Shown: positions 15,266 to 25,798 of the stretch, one piece after another
How the letters are laid out: each line of letters opens with the position of its first letter
Numbering within the stretch: the first letter of the stretch is position 1
From: an uncultured Methanomassiliicoccales archaeon
Lineage (GTDB): Archaea > Thermoplasmatota > Thermoplasmata > Methanomassiliicoccales > Methanomethylophilaceae
DNA length: 64,000 bases
Direction of reading: 5' to 3'
Assembly (NCBI GenBank): GCA_934702355.1
Contig: CAKUXX010000001.1
Coordinates: forward strand, 124,001 to 188,000
Position numbers and translations under genes: made by a program
Notes under the pieces: generated by a model
Database searches by the model: none
What the model was told of the DNA's origin: nothing
The model's input: only the letters and a program-made list of their open reading frames with translations

Positions 15266-16591
15266 ATGACCCTTACCCCACAGGGCTACAGACCCCGTCT
15301 CGTCGAAAAAGAGATCGACAGATCACTACACTCGTTCGGTGCGGTATGCATCACCGGACCGAAATACTCCGGAAAGGCATGGGTAGGACTGAGCCGGTCC
15401 AATAGCGCATTCATGCTCGGAGATATCGATGAATATGGAGTAAGCAACAGGGAACTTGCCGAAACCAGTATCAGATTGGCCCTTGACGGAGAAACTCCCC
15501 ACCTGATCGATGAATGGCAGGAGATCCCCCGGATATGGGATGCCGTCAGATCCGAAGTAGATCTGACACATACCAAGGGTTCGTTCATACTCACAAGTTC
15601 ATCCACGCCTAAAGACAGGACACCCGTCCACAGTGGGGCCGGAAGGATCGGGTATGTTCGGATGGGGACCATGAGCCTATACGAATCCGGGGATTCCAGT
15701 GGCGACGTGTCCCTATCCTCGATAATGAACGGCGACATTATCGATGCAACCTGCAACGATGTGTCCCTAGAGTCTCTGGTTAATCATGTCATAAGTGGCG
15801 GATGGCCTGGAAATCTAGGCATGACGCCTGAGGAGAGGCGGATCGCGGTGAGCGGATACCTGGACTCGGTGATAGCCGATGCTTGCAGTATGGACGGCGT
15901 CAGAAGGAAGGAATCCTCATTCCGGATGGTTGTAAGGTCACTTGCCAGGAACGAATGCACTTTGGCATCACTCTCCAAGATCCATACAGATACGGGAGTC
16001 CCCATGGACGTAAGTCAGCCCCTGATACTCGACGGTTCCGGATCGTCTAGACCAGGGCTTTCATACGATACGGTCGCAGATTACATCGATGTCCTGAGAA
16101 GACTCTATCTGATAGAGGATCAGCCTGCATTCGACCCGAATCTGAAATCCAGCGTGAGGGTCGGGATGACTGCTAAAAGACATTTCACAGACCCGTCTCT
16201 GGCGGCCGCAGCACTGGGGGCCGGCCGGGAGAGGCTGATGAAGGACCTTGTGACATTCGGATACCTGTTCGAATCACTGTGCGAAAGGGACCTGCGCATA
16301 TATGCGGAATCCATCGGAGCGAAGCTGTTCCACTACAGGGACTCGACGGGAATGGAAGTGGACGCGATCATAGAGATGGATGACGGGACCTGGGGTGCAT
16401 TCGAGATAAGACTCGGAGCAGGCAAGATCAGACAGGCGGCCGAAAGCCTGTTGAAATTCAGGGATGCCATGGAGAGGCGCGGTGCCTCGTCGATGCCGTC
16501 GGTCCTATGCGTCATATGCGGATTGACAGATCGGGCATACCGTCGCGACGACGGAGTCTATGTTGTGCCGATCACAGCCCTGAGACCGTGA
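15266..16591 (+). CDS. DUF4143 ATPase, MTLTP subfamily, with degenerate active sites
   Basis: 441 residues. It begins MTLTPQGYRPRL, like its paralogue at 42898 (MTLTPDGYRNRL). The Walker A motif reads GPKYSGKAW: alanine stands where Ser/Thr must bind magnesium (the paralogue has GPKWSGKTW). Walker B LIDEWQEIP is intact. The C-terminal nuclease-like motif is MEVDAII followed by AFEIRLG, so the E-x-K lysine is arginine (the paralogue has AIEIKLG). The frame is full length and otherwise well conserved, so this looks like a protein kept without normal catalysis, or one in early decay. A 14-base ATATCATGATG-YAT element overlaps the start codon and recurs before the next gene. Confidence 0.8.
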   Translation: MTLTPQGYRPRLVEKEIDRSLHSFGAVCITGPKYSGKAWVGLSRSNSAFMLGDIDEYGVSNRELAETSIRLALDGETPHLIDEWQEIPRIWDAVRSEVDLTHTKGSFILTSSSTPKDRTPVHSGAGRIGYVRMGTMSLYESGDSSGDVSLSSIMNGDIIDATCNDVSLESLVNHVISGGWPGNLGMTPEERRIAVSGYLDSVIADACSMDGVRRKESSFRMVVRSLARNECTLASLSKIHTDTGVPMDVSQPLILDGSGSSRPGLSYDTVADYIDVLRRLYLIEDQPAFDPNLKSSVRVGMTAKRHFTDPSLAAAALGAGRERLMKDLVTFGYLFESLCERDLRIYAESIGAKLFHYRDSTGMEVDAIIEMDDGTWGAFEIRLGAGKIRQAAESLLKFRDAMERRGASSMPSVLCVICGLTDRAYRRDDGVYVVPITALRP

Positions 16592-16714
16592 ATAATGCAC
16601 CTTGACTCATGATAAGGTTCCAAGAATGATAGATCCTATGGGATGACACCGGATTGACCGATGTGAACAGTCGGAAATCAACTTGATATCATGATGCATC
16701 TTTGACAAACGACG

Positions 16715-17830
16715 GTGATCGATACGAACTTCGGTTGTGAGAGCGAAACTGTGGAATTCGAAGAGGGCATCGATCAATTGGACAAAGGTCTGAGATCGCT
16801 TTCAGCCATGCTGAACAGACAGAACCGCGGGACTGTGTACTTCGGTGTCAGCGATCAAGGGGAAGTCATCGGAATGGATATCGGTGAAGATACTACTCAA
16901 TCCATCAGAAACCTTATGCGCGACATGATTCAACCGCACATCATCCCAGAAGTGACTGAACACACGACCGATGATGGAAAGAGGTACATCATGCTGCATG
17001 CACACGGACATGATGCCCCATATTCCTATGACGGAAGATACTACATAAGGAACGAATCATCGGACGAAAGCGCCGGCCCGGAGATTGTCTCCAGACTTGT
17101 CCTGGCAAAGGTGATAGATCCCCTTGAGAACCAAACATCGGACCGCCAGGACCTCACATTCGATCTGCTGTTCAGGATGATGTCCGCGAGGAAACTTCAC
17201 CCGATGGCAGAATATGGATTCTTCGAAGATCATGGCATGATCGACGATCATGGCGGATTCAACCTTACCGCATACCTGCTGTCGGATCAGAATGATACCC
17301 AAATGCAGGTGGTCCGCTTCAACGGATGTGACAGGGCATCCGTGTCCAGCAGGACGAATTTCGGCGGCCGGAGCCTCGTGGGTTCGCTCATTGCCGTGAT
17401 TGAACATGTCTCATTGCACATGGTCACGAAGACGAACCTGCCTGATGGTGAAAGGGTCGAGACGCATCTCTTCGATATTGAATCGTTCAAAGAAGCTTGG
17501 ATCAACGCCTGTGTGCACAACGCATGGCGGAAGATGTTGCCACCGTCCGTCATGATATTCGACGACAGGATCGAAGTGATATCCTATGGGATGATGCCAT
17601 TCCCTGTATCCCCGGAGAGTTTCTACAGAGGGGACAGCCGTCCGGTCAACAAAGCGCTCTATGACATGTTCACACTGCTCGGGATAACAGGACAGGATAG
17701 ACACGGAGTACAGACCATCATACAAAACTACGGCATAGATGCCTTTGACATCAGCGATAACGGCGTGACCGTTACGATCCCGTTCGCATTCGAACCCGAT
17801 CACGTAGCAGTACGCAAACAGAGATTGTGA
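16715..17830 (+). CDS. AlbA_2 / Schlafen-like ATP-binding protein, RecG-like C-terminal region
   Basis: 371 residues from a GTG codon. The N-terminal AlbA_2-like domain begins near SETVEFEEG and continues AMLNRQNRGTVYFGVSDQG with IGMDIGED, the usual divergent AlbA_2 pattern. The middle and C-terminal parts contain AWINACVHNAWR, equivalent to the NAxxHRxY motif of the associated HATPase-like domain, and IEVISYGMMP. These proteins are often annotated as putative DNA-binding transcriptional regulators or RNA-binding ATPases; function is unproven. It follows the degenerate ATPase by 123 bases and shares the ATATCATGATG motif (16686-16699), so the two may be regulated together. Confidence 0.7.
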   Translation: MIDTNFGCESETVEFEEGIDQLDKGLRSLSAMLNRQNRGTVYFGVSDQGEVIGMDIGEDTTQSIRNLMRDMIQPHIIPEVTEHTTDDGKRYIMLHAHGHDAPYSYDGRYYIRNESSDESAGPEIVSRLVLAKVIDPLENQTSDRQDLTFDLLFRMMSARKLHPMAEYGFFEDHGMIDDHGGFNLTAYLLSDQNDTQMQVVRFNGCDRASVSSRTNFGGRSLVGSLIAVIEHVSLHMVTKTNLPDGERVETHLFDIESFKEAWINACVHNAWRKMLPPSVMIFDDRIEVISYGMMPFPVSPESFYRGDSRPVNKALYDMFTLLGITGQDRHGVQTIIQNYGIDAFDISDNGVTVTIPFAFEPDHVAVRKQRL

Positions 17831-17872
17831 ACCTCCGAGGGTTCGATGGTAATCCTGAGGGATCCTGCATAC

Positions 17873-18132
17873 CCAAATATACATGACCGCAGATAGAGAA
17901 ACGTCGCAACGGCGAAGGGGCGCGATCCGTGAACGCCATATGCACGATGCGACATACAGCGGTCCGGTCCCTACTTTCGTAGGGCACCTGCGGGAGCGGC
18001 CGACGAGTCGTCGGAGCGATGACTGGAGGACAACGCCGGATCCGACACATACCCCCTGCGTAAGTCAGTGTCCGGAGGCCGGCGTCATCGTCGGACGATG
18101 ATAGGATGTGTTAGCGCATGGGGGACACATCC
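17873..18132 (+). ncRNA. Candidate structured RNA, family unknown
   Basis: This 311-base gap (17831-18141) has no convincing reading frame but many helices: GTCGCA/TGCGAC enclosing GGCG/CGCC (17903-17953), CCCTAC-tttc-GTAGGG (17969-17984), CCGACG-agt-CGTCGG (18000-18014), TCATCG-tcgga-CGATGA (18085-18101) and GGATGTGT/ACACATCC (18104-18132). A TATA-like ccaaatatac (17873-17882) lies about 25 bases before the first helix. No SRP, RNase P, tRNA or box C/D hallmark was seen. Strand is inferred from the TATA element. Confidence 0.35.
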
Positions 18133-18141
18133 ATTTGCGTC

Positions 18142-18819
18142 TCAGATGTGCATGTTCATGCACTCGAGCTTCCTGTCCATCACCCTTCTGTCCGGATACT
18201 TGTCCAACAGAGCATCGTATTCTATCCCTCTGCGCTTGGGCCCCGGATTGAATCCCAACTTGACACGCGCCAGCTGGGAGTACAGACAGTAATCCAGCAC
18301 ATCCTCGGAAACGGCCTCGCTGTCCAGGACCTCGGAGATGGCGATCACCTTCATGATGGCGCTGGTCTTTCCGACTATCTTCGTGGACGGGTAGATCGCC
18401 CAACCGATGTACGTCAGCGGGTCCTCCTCCACCAGCCCTTTGTCGATCAGCCTCCTGTAGGAATCCGTCAGATCCCTGTGTTTCCCCTCGGTGCTCAGGC
18501 TGAGTCCGCGGAAACGGCGCACGAACAATGACTGCTTGGACCTGACGAAGCCCTCGGACCTGAGCCAATCCACCAGGGGCTGTCCGTATTCCACGGAGTC
18601 CTCACCGGCTATGCGCCTGAATATCGTCGTCATAAGGCATTCCATGACATCCTCCGGAGCATCGTCCAGATAGTCGCTGATATCCAGCGAGATCCATTTG
18701 TACGTGCGCGTCCACTTGACTTTGAACTCGTTCATGGGCGAATAGCTCGCCGTGGCATCCTCATATCCGAATCTGTTGCCCACGGCCTTCACCATCGCCG
18801 CGAGATCGTTGTTGTCCAT
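18142..18819 (-). CDS. Conserved-looking hypothetical protein, 225 aa
   Basis: No family recognised. It is acidic to mixed, soluble, without signal peptide or membrane helices. Features that stand out are FKVKWTRTYKWISLDISDYLDDAPEDV in two blocks near residues 32-60, a central SKQSLFVRRFRGL, and a C-terminal GFNPGPKRRGIEYDALL. The DYLDDAPEDVMECLMTTIF segment recalls the region before the zinc site of SprT/DUF45-like metalloproteins, but the HExxH motif is absent, so I do not assign it. It converges on the candidate RNA region; nothing links it to the HesB gene upstream. Confidence 0.6.
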   Translation of the reverse strand: MDNNDLAAMVKAVGNRFGYEDATASYSPMNEFKVKWTRTYKWISLDISDYLDDAPEDVMECLMTTIFRRIAGEDSVEYGQPLVDWLRSEGFVRSKQSLFVRRFRGLSLSTEGKHRDLTDSYRRLIDKGLVEEDPLTYIGWAIYPSTKIVGKTSAIMKVIAISEVLDSEAVSEDVLDYCLYSQLARVKLGFNPGPKRRGIEYDALLDKYPDRRVMDRKLECMNMHI

Positions 18820-19040
18820 ATCTCTCTGAACTCCTGCGGTTCACCGCATATCATCAGACCTCCGGGAGGCGTATTTAGACGGATTCCGTACAGTCCGACT
18901 GCATCCGAAAAAGATCGTTTCCGGGGATGAAATGAGTAAAATGGCATCGGAACGGCGTGTTTTCCGATGCTCCGCGGAATCCATATTCGAGAATCCCCCG
19001 GCCTGGCAGTTCCGATCGACCTCCGTTTCCGGTGGATCCT

Positions 19041-19070
19041 CCGAAGGTCCTTCGGTAAGAATTAAAATAC
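19041..19070 (+). promoter_or_regulatory. Promoter of the HesB-type gene with a short palindrome
   Basis: CCGAAGG-t-CCTTCGG (19041-19055) sits just upstream of the TATA-like aattaaaatac (19060-19070), which is about 30 bases before the ATG at 19098. The rest of 18820-19040 shows no gene. Confidence 0.4.
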
Positions 19071-19097
19071 AGAGGTACCAATCAAGTCGGCGATAAC

Positions 19098-19424
19098 ATG
19101 GTACAGATCAGCCCCGAAGCGGAGAAATTCATCAACGATCTGCTGGAGAAGAACCAGAAGGTCGGATACGGAATCAAGATCTACCTGTCCGGATACGCAT
19201 GCTCCGGACCCCAGTTCGGAATGTCCTTCCAGGAGACCGTCAAAGACGGGGAGATCGTGGACAAGACCGCCAACGGTTTCGACATGTTCTACGACGAGGA
19301 GACGAAGAAGGAGCTCGACTCCTGCGTCATCGAGTTCATCGACGACCCCAACTTCGGAACCGGGCTCACCATCAGGGACCCCAACTTCAACGGCTGCGCC
19401 TCCTGCGGCGGCGGATGCCACTAA
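19098..19424 (+). CDS. HesB/IscA-family Fe-S assembly protein
   Basis: 108 residues, the normal size of the A-type scaffold/carrier family. It begins ISPEAEKFINDLLEKN, has the first conserved cysteine in SGYACSGPQFGMSF and a C-terminal cluster-binding CASCGGGC. Such proteins carry [2Fe-2S] or [4Fe-4S] clusters to client enzymes. Nearby genes with iron-sulphur needs (a radical SAM protein and a ThiI-type enzyme) make a client relation plausible. A strong hairpin terminator follows, so it is a single-gene transcript. One of two genes here that end in TAA. Confidence 0.85.
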   Translation: MVQISPEAEKFINDLLEKNQKVGYGIKIYLSGYACSGPQFGMSFQETVKDGEIVDKTANGFDMFYDEETKKELDSCVIEFIDDPNFGTGLTIRDPNFNGCASCGGGCH

Positions 19425-19433
19425 ACATGTTCA

Positions 19434-19458
19434 AGGGGCTCCGGCCCCTGCATTTTTT
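19434..19458 (+). terminator. Intrinsic-type terminator after the HesB gene
   Basis: AGGGGCTCCGGCCCCT (19434-19449) followed by TGCA-less spacing and TTTTTT (19453-19458). The hairpin is identical to the one at 12725-12740 on the other strand. Confidence 0.65.
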
Positions 19459-19477
19459 CTCAGACGCGTGAACCGAC

Positions 19478-21031
19478 ATGCAGTTCGTGGACGATCCCCA
19501 TATCGCGAAGGATGCCGTCGAGGAGCGCAGATATCAGACCAACATGGTCGAGGGCTGCGTCGACCGCAACTCGCTTCTCATACTCCCCACAGGCCTGGGG
19601 AAGACCATAGTCGCACTCAGACTGGCGTCCAGGTTCCTGGACAGGGGAAAGATCCTGGTCCTGGCCCCGACTAAGCCGCTGGTAGACCAACATCAGCAGA
19701 CGTTCGGCTCGCTCATGCCCGATGCGCATGTCACTGTCCTGAACGGGACCGTGAAGCCGGTCAAACGCACCGATGCCGTCGCAGAGAACGATGTGATAAT
19801 ATCCACCCCGCAGACCGTGGCCAACGACCTGGAGGAGGGGAGGTACGACCTGTCCAGATTCTCGCTGATCATATTCGACGAGGCGCACAGGGGGACCGGA
19901 AACTACGCATACGTCACGGTCGCGAGACACTGCAGCTCCGAGATCAGATGCGTCGGGATGACCGCCTCCCCCGGGAGCAGCATACCGAAGATCGAGGAGG
20001 TGTGCATGAACCTGCACCTCACACGCATCGATATGAGATCCGATGACGACCCCGATGTGTCCCCGTACATCCACTACACGTACGTGAACAGGATCGAGGT
20101 GAACGTCCCGCAGGACCTGATGGACATATCCGCACTGCTGAGGTCCATGCTCGACCATTATGCGGACGAGATGAGGAGCCTGCACATCATCGGATACGAC
20201 AGACACGTCACCACCACATACATGCTCACCATAGGCGGGATCCTCCAGCAGAGGCTGGCCCGCGGAGAGAAGACCGCCATAGTCTACAGGGGCCTCGCCC
20301 TCCATTCGATCTGCATCAAGCTTCTCCACGCCATCGGACTGGCCGAGACGCAGGGCATGACGCCTCTGAAAGGGTACCTCATCGGAAAGATCGAAGCGGA
20401 GGCAAACATGAAGGAAGGTGGCAGGAGCTCGAGAGAGATCGTGAACCGTCCGGAATACGTCGGCATCAGGAAGATCATGCAGACATCCAATGTGGAGCAT
20501 TCCAAGGTCTCCAGGGTGATGACGATCGTCAGCAGGACCATCTCCGGCGGAGAGGGATCGAAGGTCATGGTCTTCGCGCAGTACAGAGAGACGTGCGAGA
20601 TGCTCGTCTCCAAGATATCCAACATACCGGGCGCTAAGGTCGGGATGCTGGTGGGGCAGTCCAACGGCGGACTCAGGCAGAAGGAGCAGATATCGCTCCT
20701 CGACGGATTCCGCAACGGCGACATAAACGTCGTGGTTTCCACTTCCGTAGGTGAGGAGGGGCTTGACATCTCGAGCACTGATGCCGTGGTGTTCTACGAG
20801 CCTGTGGCATCCGAGATCAGGACTATCCAGAGAAGGGGACGCACGGGAAGGAAGAACGACGGCGAGGTGTTCGTCCTCGTCGCCAAGGGCACCATGGACG
20901 AGGCCATGGAGCGCTCCAGCGCCGAGAAGGAAGCCGTCATGAGGGACAGGATAATGAAACTGAGCGAGTCCCTCAGCATGTGCCGCTCCCAGGTCACCCG
21001 CAAGAAGCAGACCGATCTGGAAAGCTTCTGA
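19478..21031 (+). CDS. hef: Hef-type superfamily 2 helicase without nuclease domain
   Basis: 517 residues. Helicase motifs are LILPTGLGKTIVAL (I), LAPTKPLVDQH (Ia), FDEAHRGTGNYAY (II, DEAH), GMTASPGS (III), VFAQYRET (IV), VVSTSVGEEGLDI (V) and IQRRGRTGRKN (VI), with an insert between the two RecA domains as in the Hef/FANCM group. Euryarchaeal Hef is about 750 residues with a C-terminal XPF-type nuclease; here the protein ends after the helicase, so only fork or junction remodelling is expected unless a separate nuclease assists. Acts on stalled replication forks. Confidence 0.85.
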   Translation: MQFVDDPHIAKDAVEERRYQTNMVEGCVDRNSLLILPTGLGKTIVALRLASRFLDRGKILVLAPTKPLVDQHQQTFGSLMPDAHVTVLNGTVKPVKRTDAVAENDVIISTPQTVANDLEEGRYDLSRFSLIIFDEAHRGTGNYAYVTVARHCSSEIRCVGMTASPGSSIPKIEEVCMNLHLTRIDMRSDDDPDVSPYIHYTYVNRIEVNVPQDLMDISALLRSMLDHYADEMRSLHIIGYDRHVTTTYMLTIGGILQQRLARGEKTAIVYRGLALHSICIKLLHAIGLAETQGMTPLKGYLIGKIEAEANMKEGGRSSREIVNRPEYVGIRKIMQTSNVEHSKVSRVMTIVSRTISGGEGSKVMVFAQYRETCEMLVSKISNIPGAKVGMLVGQSNGGLRQKEQISLLDGFRNGDINVVVSTSVGEEGLDISSTDAVVFYEPVASEIRTIQRRGRTGRKNDGEVFVLVAKGTMDEAMERSSAEKEAVMRDRIMKLSESLSMCRSQVTRKKQTDLESF

Positions 21032-21167
21032 TCGCCTCCTGTTCTTAATCTACTATATTCATATAGGATTTCACGGATATCATCCCCAAGCCCAGCATAC
21101 ATAATATACATCATTATATGCGGGCGCAAAGAACTCCGGATGGGCCGCCGGGGCGGGAGGAAACGGA

Positions 21168-21794
21168 ATGAAACTAGTATCGCTGATCTCAGGGGGCATA
21201 GACTCCCCAGTCGCATCCTACCTTATGTCCAAGGCAGGGGCAGACATCATCCTGCTCCACATGAACAACGGCAGATACGGCGACCCCAAGGACCTGGAGA
21301 AGGTCGTGGCCATATCCGAACAGCTTGAGAAGTACACCGGGAAGGAGTTCCCCGTGTACGAAGCGGACCACTGCGCCAACCAGGAGGTCATAGCCCACAA
21401 GGCCGATTCCAACTATCAGTGCGTCATGTGCAAGAGGGCGATGCAGAACGTCGCTAAGCGCTTCGCACAGGAGATCGGTGCTTCCGGCATAGTCATGGGG
21501 GATTCCCTCGGTCAGGTCGCATCCCAGACCCTGACCAACATCAAGGCAGAACAGGCAGGCCTGAAATTCCCGATTCTGCGTCCTCTGATAGGCCTCGACA
21601 AGGAGGAGATCATCTCCGTTGCCGAGACCATAGGGACGTTCGACATCTCGATAATCAAGACCAGCGGATGCAGCGCTGTCCCGATAAGGCCGATCACCGA
21701 GGCCAAGATAGAGAAGATATCCCAGTTCGAGGAGAAGATGGACTTCGACGCTATGATCGACAGATGCGTCGCATCCATCAGGAAGGTCCGCTGA
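21168..21794 (+). CDS. ThiI-like PP-loop sulfurtransferase, adenylation domain only
   Basis: 208 residues. The PP-loop SGGIDSPVASYLM at the N terminus activates a tRNA uridine by adenylation. Cysteines occur in CVMCKRAM and near the C terminus in KTSGCSAVP, the three positions that can hold the iron-sulphur cluster in archaeal ThiI enzymes. The N-terminal ferredoxin-like and THUMP domains of full ThiI (about 390 residues) are missing, so tRNA binding must come from elsewhere or the substrate differs. A good GGGAGG ribosome site precedes the ATG. It lies 9 bases before the radical SAM gene, so the two are probably co-transcribed. Confidence 0.8.
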   Translation: MKLVSLISGGIDSPVASYLMSKAGADIILLHMNNGRYGDPKDLEKVVAISEQLEKYTGKEFPVYEADHCANQEVIAHKADSNYQCVMCKRAMQNVAKRFAQEIGASGIVMGDSLGQVASQTLTNIKAEQAGLKFPILRPLIGLDKEEIISVAETIGTFDISIIKTSGCSAVPIRPITEAKIEKISQFEEKMDFDAMIDRCVASIRKVR

Positions 21795-21803
21795 GGCGAC
21801 ATC

Positions 21804-22832
21804 ATGGACGGACTTCTGGAGAAGAAGGCGATTCTCACCCTCGGTGGAGGCGTCCGCCTTCCCGAAGGGTACGTCGTGCCCTGTAGGATATCCCGCTCCA
21901 CCGCCGGACCCGGTGCCGGATTCGGCTCCGTCGCATTCTCTTTCGGCGGATACAGGGTCAAGAAATCCATATCGTACGATTCCGGGGAGTTCGAGCTGCA
22001 TGTATCGGACGACGGAAAACTGTCGCTCACACGGAACGGGGAACCGTTCCTCGATGAGATCGAGCTTCAACCTGTGGTCCGCCACTGCCCCGAACAGGCA
22101 TTCTTCAACCTGGACCCCAGATGCATGTACCACTGCGCATACTGCTCCTCCCCGCTCCTGGACATGAAGGACGACAAGCACCTGTCCACGGAGAAGATAA
22201 TGGAGATGCTGAAGGAGTCCGTCGAGACACAGGACGTGAAGGCCGTGTCCTTCACAAGCGGTGTGGTCAGCAGCATCGACGAGACCGTCGGAAGGTTCGT
22301 CGACGTTGTATCCAAGGTGAGATCCAAGTATCCCGACATGCCCATAGGGGTCGAACCGTATGTGTCATGCAAGGAGCACATCTGGATGCTGAAGGATGCC
22401 GGCGCCGACGAGATCAAGCTCAACCTGGAGACCCCGCGCAGGGACATATTCGCGAAGGTCTGCCCCGACCTGGACTACGACGGGATCATGGGACTCCTCA
22501 AAGATGCCGTCGATGTGTTCGGCAGGGGACATGTGATCTCCAACATCATCTACGGGCTCGGCGAGACTGATGAGGACCTGGAGGATGCCATGGAGGAACT
22601 GTGCTCCATAGGCGTGATCCCGGGACTGAGGGCGCTCAGGGTGAACAGCTACAACCGCGATCAGATGTCTGCGGCCATCGGCGAAGCGGTTCCGATATCG
22701 AAGGAAAGGGCGATCGGACTCGCGGAGATGCAGAAGCGCATCATGGAGAAGCACGGACTGACATCACTGACAAGCAGGACCATGTGCATGGAATGCGGAT
22801 GCTGCGACATAGTCCCGTTCAGAGATATTTGA
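21804..22832 (+). CDS. Radical SAM protein, function unknown
   Basis: 342 residues. The [4Fe-4S] motif is CMYHCAYC (C-x3-C-x2-C), about residue 109, followed by a TIM-barrel region with IKLNLETPRRDIF and SNIIYGLGETDEDLEDA, which resembles BioB/HydE-type and archaeal biotin-synthase-like proteins. About 100 residues precede the cluster, containing a glycine-rich VRLPEGYVVPCRISRS stretch. The C terminus has CMECGCCD, a likely second metal or cluster site. It is immediately downstream of the ThiI-like gene, so sulphur insertion or RNA modification is possible, but the substrate cannot be named. Confidence 0.8.
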   Translation: MDGLLEKKAILTLGGGVRLPEGYVVPCRISRSTAGPGAGFGSVAFSFGGYRVKKSISYDSGEFELHVSDDGKLSLTRNGEPFLDEIELQPVVRHCPEQAFFNLDPRCMYHCAYCSSPLLDMKDDKHLSTEKIMEMLKESVETQDVKAVSFTSGVVSSIDETVGRFVDVVSKVRSKYPDMPIGVEPYVSCKEHIWMLKDAGADEIKLNLETPRRDIFAKVCPDLDYDGIMGLLKDAVDVFGRGHVISNIIYGLGETDEDLEDAMEELCSIGVIPGLRALRVNSYNRDQMSAAIGEAVPISKERAIGLAEMQKRIMEKHGLTSLTSRTMCMECGCCDIVPFRDI

Positions 22833-22840
22833 TTAACAGG

Positions 22841-23617
22841 TCACTTGTCGTAGCCGACCCTATTGATCTCCGCACGGAGGCCTCTGGATCCGAAGAGTTC
22901 CTCGACCTCCGGGAAACACCTTTCCAGCACCTTGTATTCCGATGATGACGTCTGCACGCTGTATCCGTCCCCAACGCGGCGGATGCGGAGCTGCCTCAGC
23001 CCCGTGAGCCTCCTGACGGCGTCTTCCAGGGATTCCACCTCCCTGAGGTCATCCCAGGAGACATTGACCCCTTCGGAGAAACGCATGAGCATGCATGTGT
23101 CCTTGACCAATCCCAGCGGGAGGTCCATGCCGTCGATGTACCTGACGACGTCGGAACGCGATATGCCCGCATCGATCATGGGAGTGCGTATACCGTTCTC
23201 CTTCCCGGCGGCCATACCGGGCCTATCCTCAGACAGGTCGTCCACGATCTCCCCGTTCACTATCGTGCGGATGCCGATCCCCTCGGCAACAGACCTTATC
23301 GCAGAGTACATCGCAGTCTTGCAAATGTAGCAGCGGTCGTGACCGTTCCGAAGTATACCATCCAGATCATCCGCCGGGATCTCGACCCTCACATACCTGC
23401 ATCCGATGTGCCCGAGGACCTTTTCAGCGGCATCCCTCTGACGGTCTGTCATCATCGGAACATCTGCGATGACTGCGACAGCATCATCCCCCAGGACCCT
23501 GTGGGCGATGTCCATGAGCACAGTGCTGTCCAGACCTCCGGAGAAGCATACGGCACAGCCTCCGGTCTCCGATAAACTGTCCTCCAGCCTCCCGATGCGC
23601 TCTTCGTAAGATGACAT
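22841..23617 (-). CDS. larE: LarE-type PP-loop ATP-dependent sulfurtransferase
   Basis: 258 residues from MSSYEERIG; this ATG has a GGAGGC ribosome site, whereas the longer frame has none. PP-loop CFSGGLDSTVLMDIA, then RCYICKTAMYSAI, NGEIVDDLSEDRPG and GIRTPMIDAGIS follow the LarE/ExsB-like pattern. LarE donates sulphur to build the nickel-pincer cofactor of lactate racemase; archaeal homologues without larB/larC nearby may serve other thiolations, and no larA, larB or larC lies in the window. It converges on the radical SAM gene with 8 bases between stop codons. Confidence 0.75.
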   Translation of the reverse strand: MSSYEERIGRLEDSLSETGGCAVCFSGGLDSTVLMDIAHRVLGDDAVAVIADVPMMTDRQRDAAEKVLGHIGCRYVRVEIPADDLDGILRNGHDRCYICKTAMYSAIRSVAEGIGIRTIVNGEIVDDLSEDRPGMAAGKENGIRTPMIDAGISRSDVVRYIDGMDLPLGLVKDTCMLMRFSEGVNVSWDDLREVESLEDAVRRLTGLRQLRIRRVGDGYSVQTSSSEYKVLERCFPEVEELFGSRGLRAEINRVGYDK

Positions 23618-23718
23618 GTCTGCCTCCACGACCCCTGATGCATCGATGACGTATATCTCATGCGAATGCTGAAGAACATCAGCAAATCTGTTAACTACCA
23701 CCAGACGATGCACTGTCC

Positions 23719-25503
<1,785 letters not shown>

Positions 25504-25798
25504 ACAGAATGAGCGGTTTCAGACACATTCGACGATGTTATATACGTATGAGACTCATCCGTGGGATGCCGATGGCTTATCGGCAGGATGGGATGAGATG
25601 AACAACAACGATCAGCGGCGCTCATGCTCCGGACCCAACGGACAGAAGGGTTCCGCAGACGAGCACGGCGTATGGGACGGAAGCGGGGATTAACACTCCG
25701 CCCACGCCCGAAACCTGTTTCCTTTTCCGAACTGTCTTGTCACGCTTGCGTCTCTCAATTATTCTACTATATTACATGTGGTCCGAGAATGACTTCCT
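25504..25798. other. Intergenic stretch without a supported gene
   Basis: A TATA-like gttatatac near 25536 precedes a possible 31-codon frame from ATG 25599, and a longer frame runs in from the ligase gene. Neither has a recognisable product or strong ribosome site, so I do not call a gene. Confidence 0.3.

Noticed and set aside
18142..18819. SprT/DUF45-type metalloprotease
   Set aside because: The region resembling the helix before the zinc site lacks HExxH, so the label is not supported.
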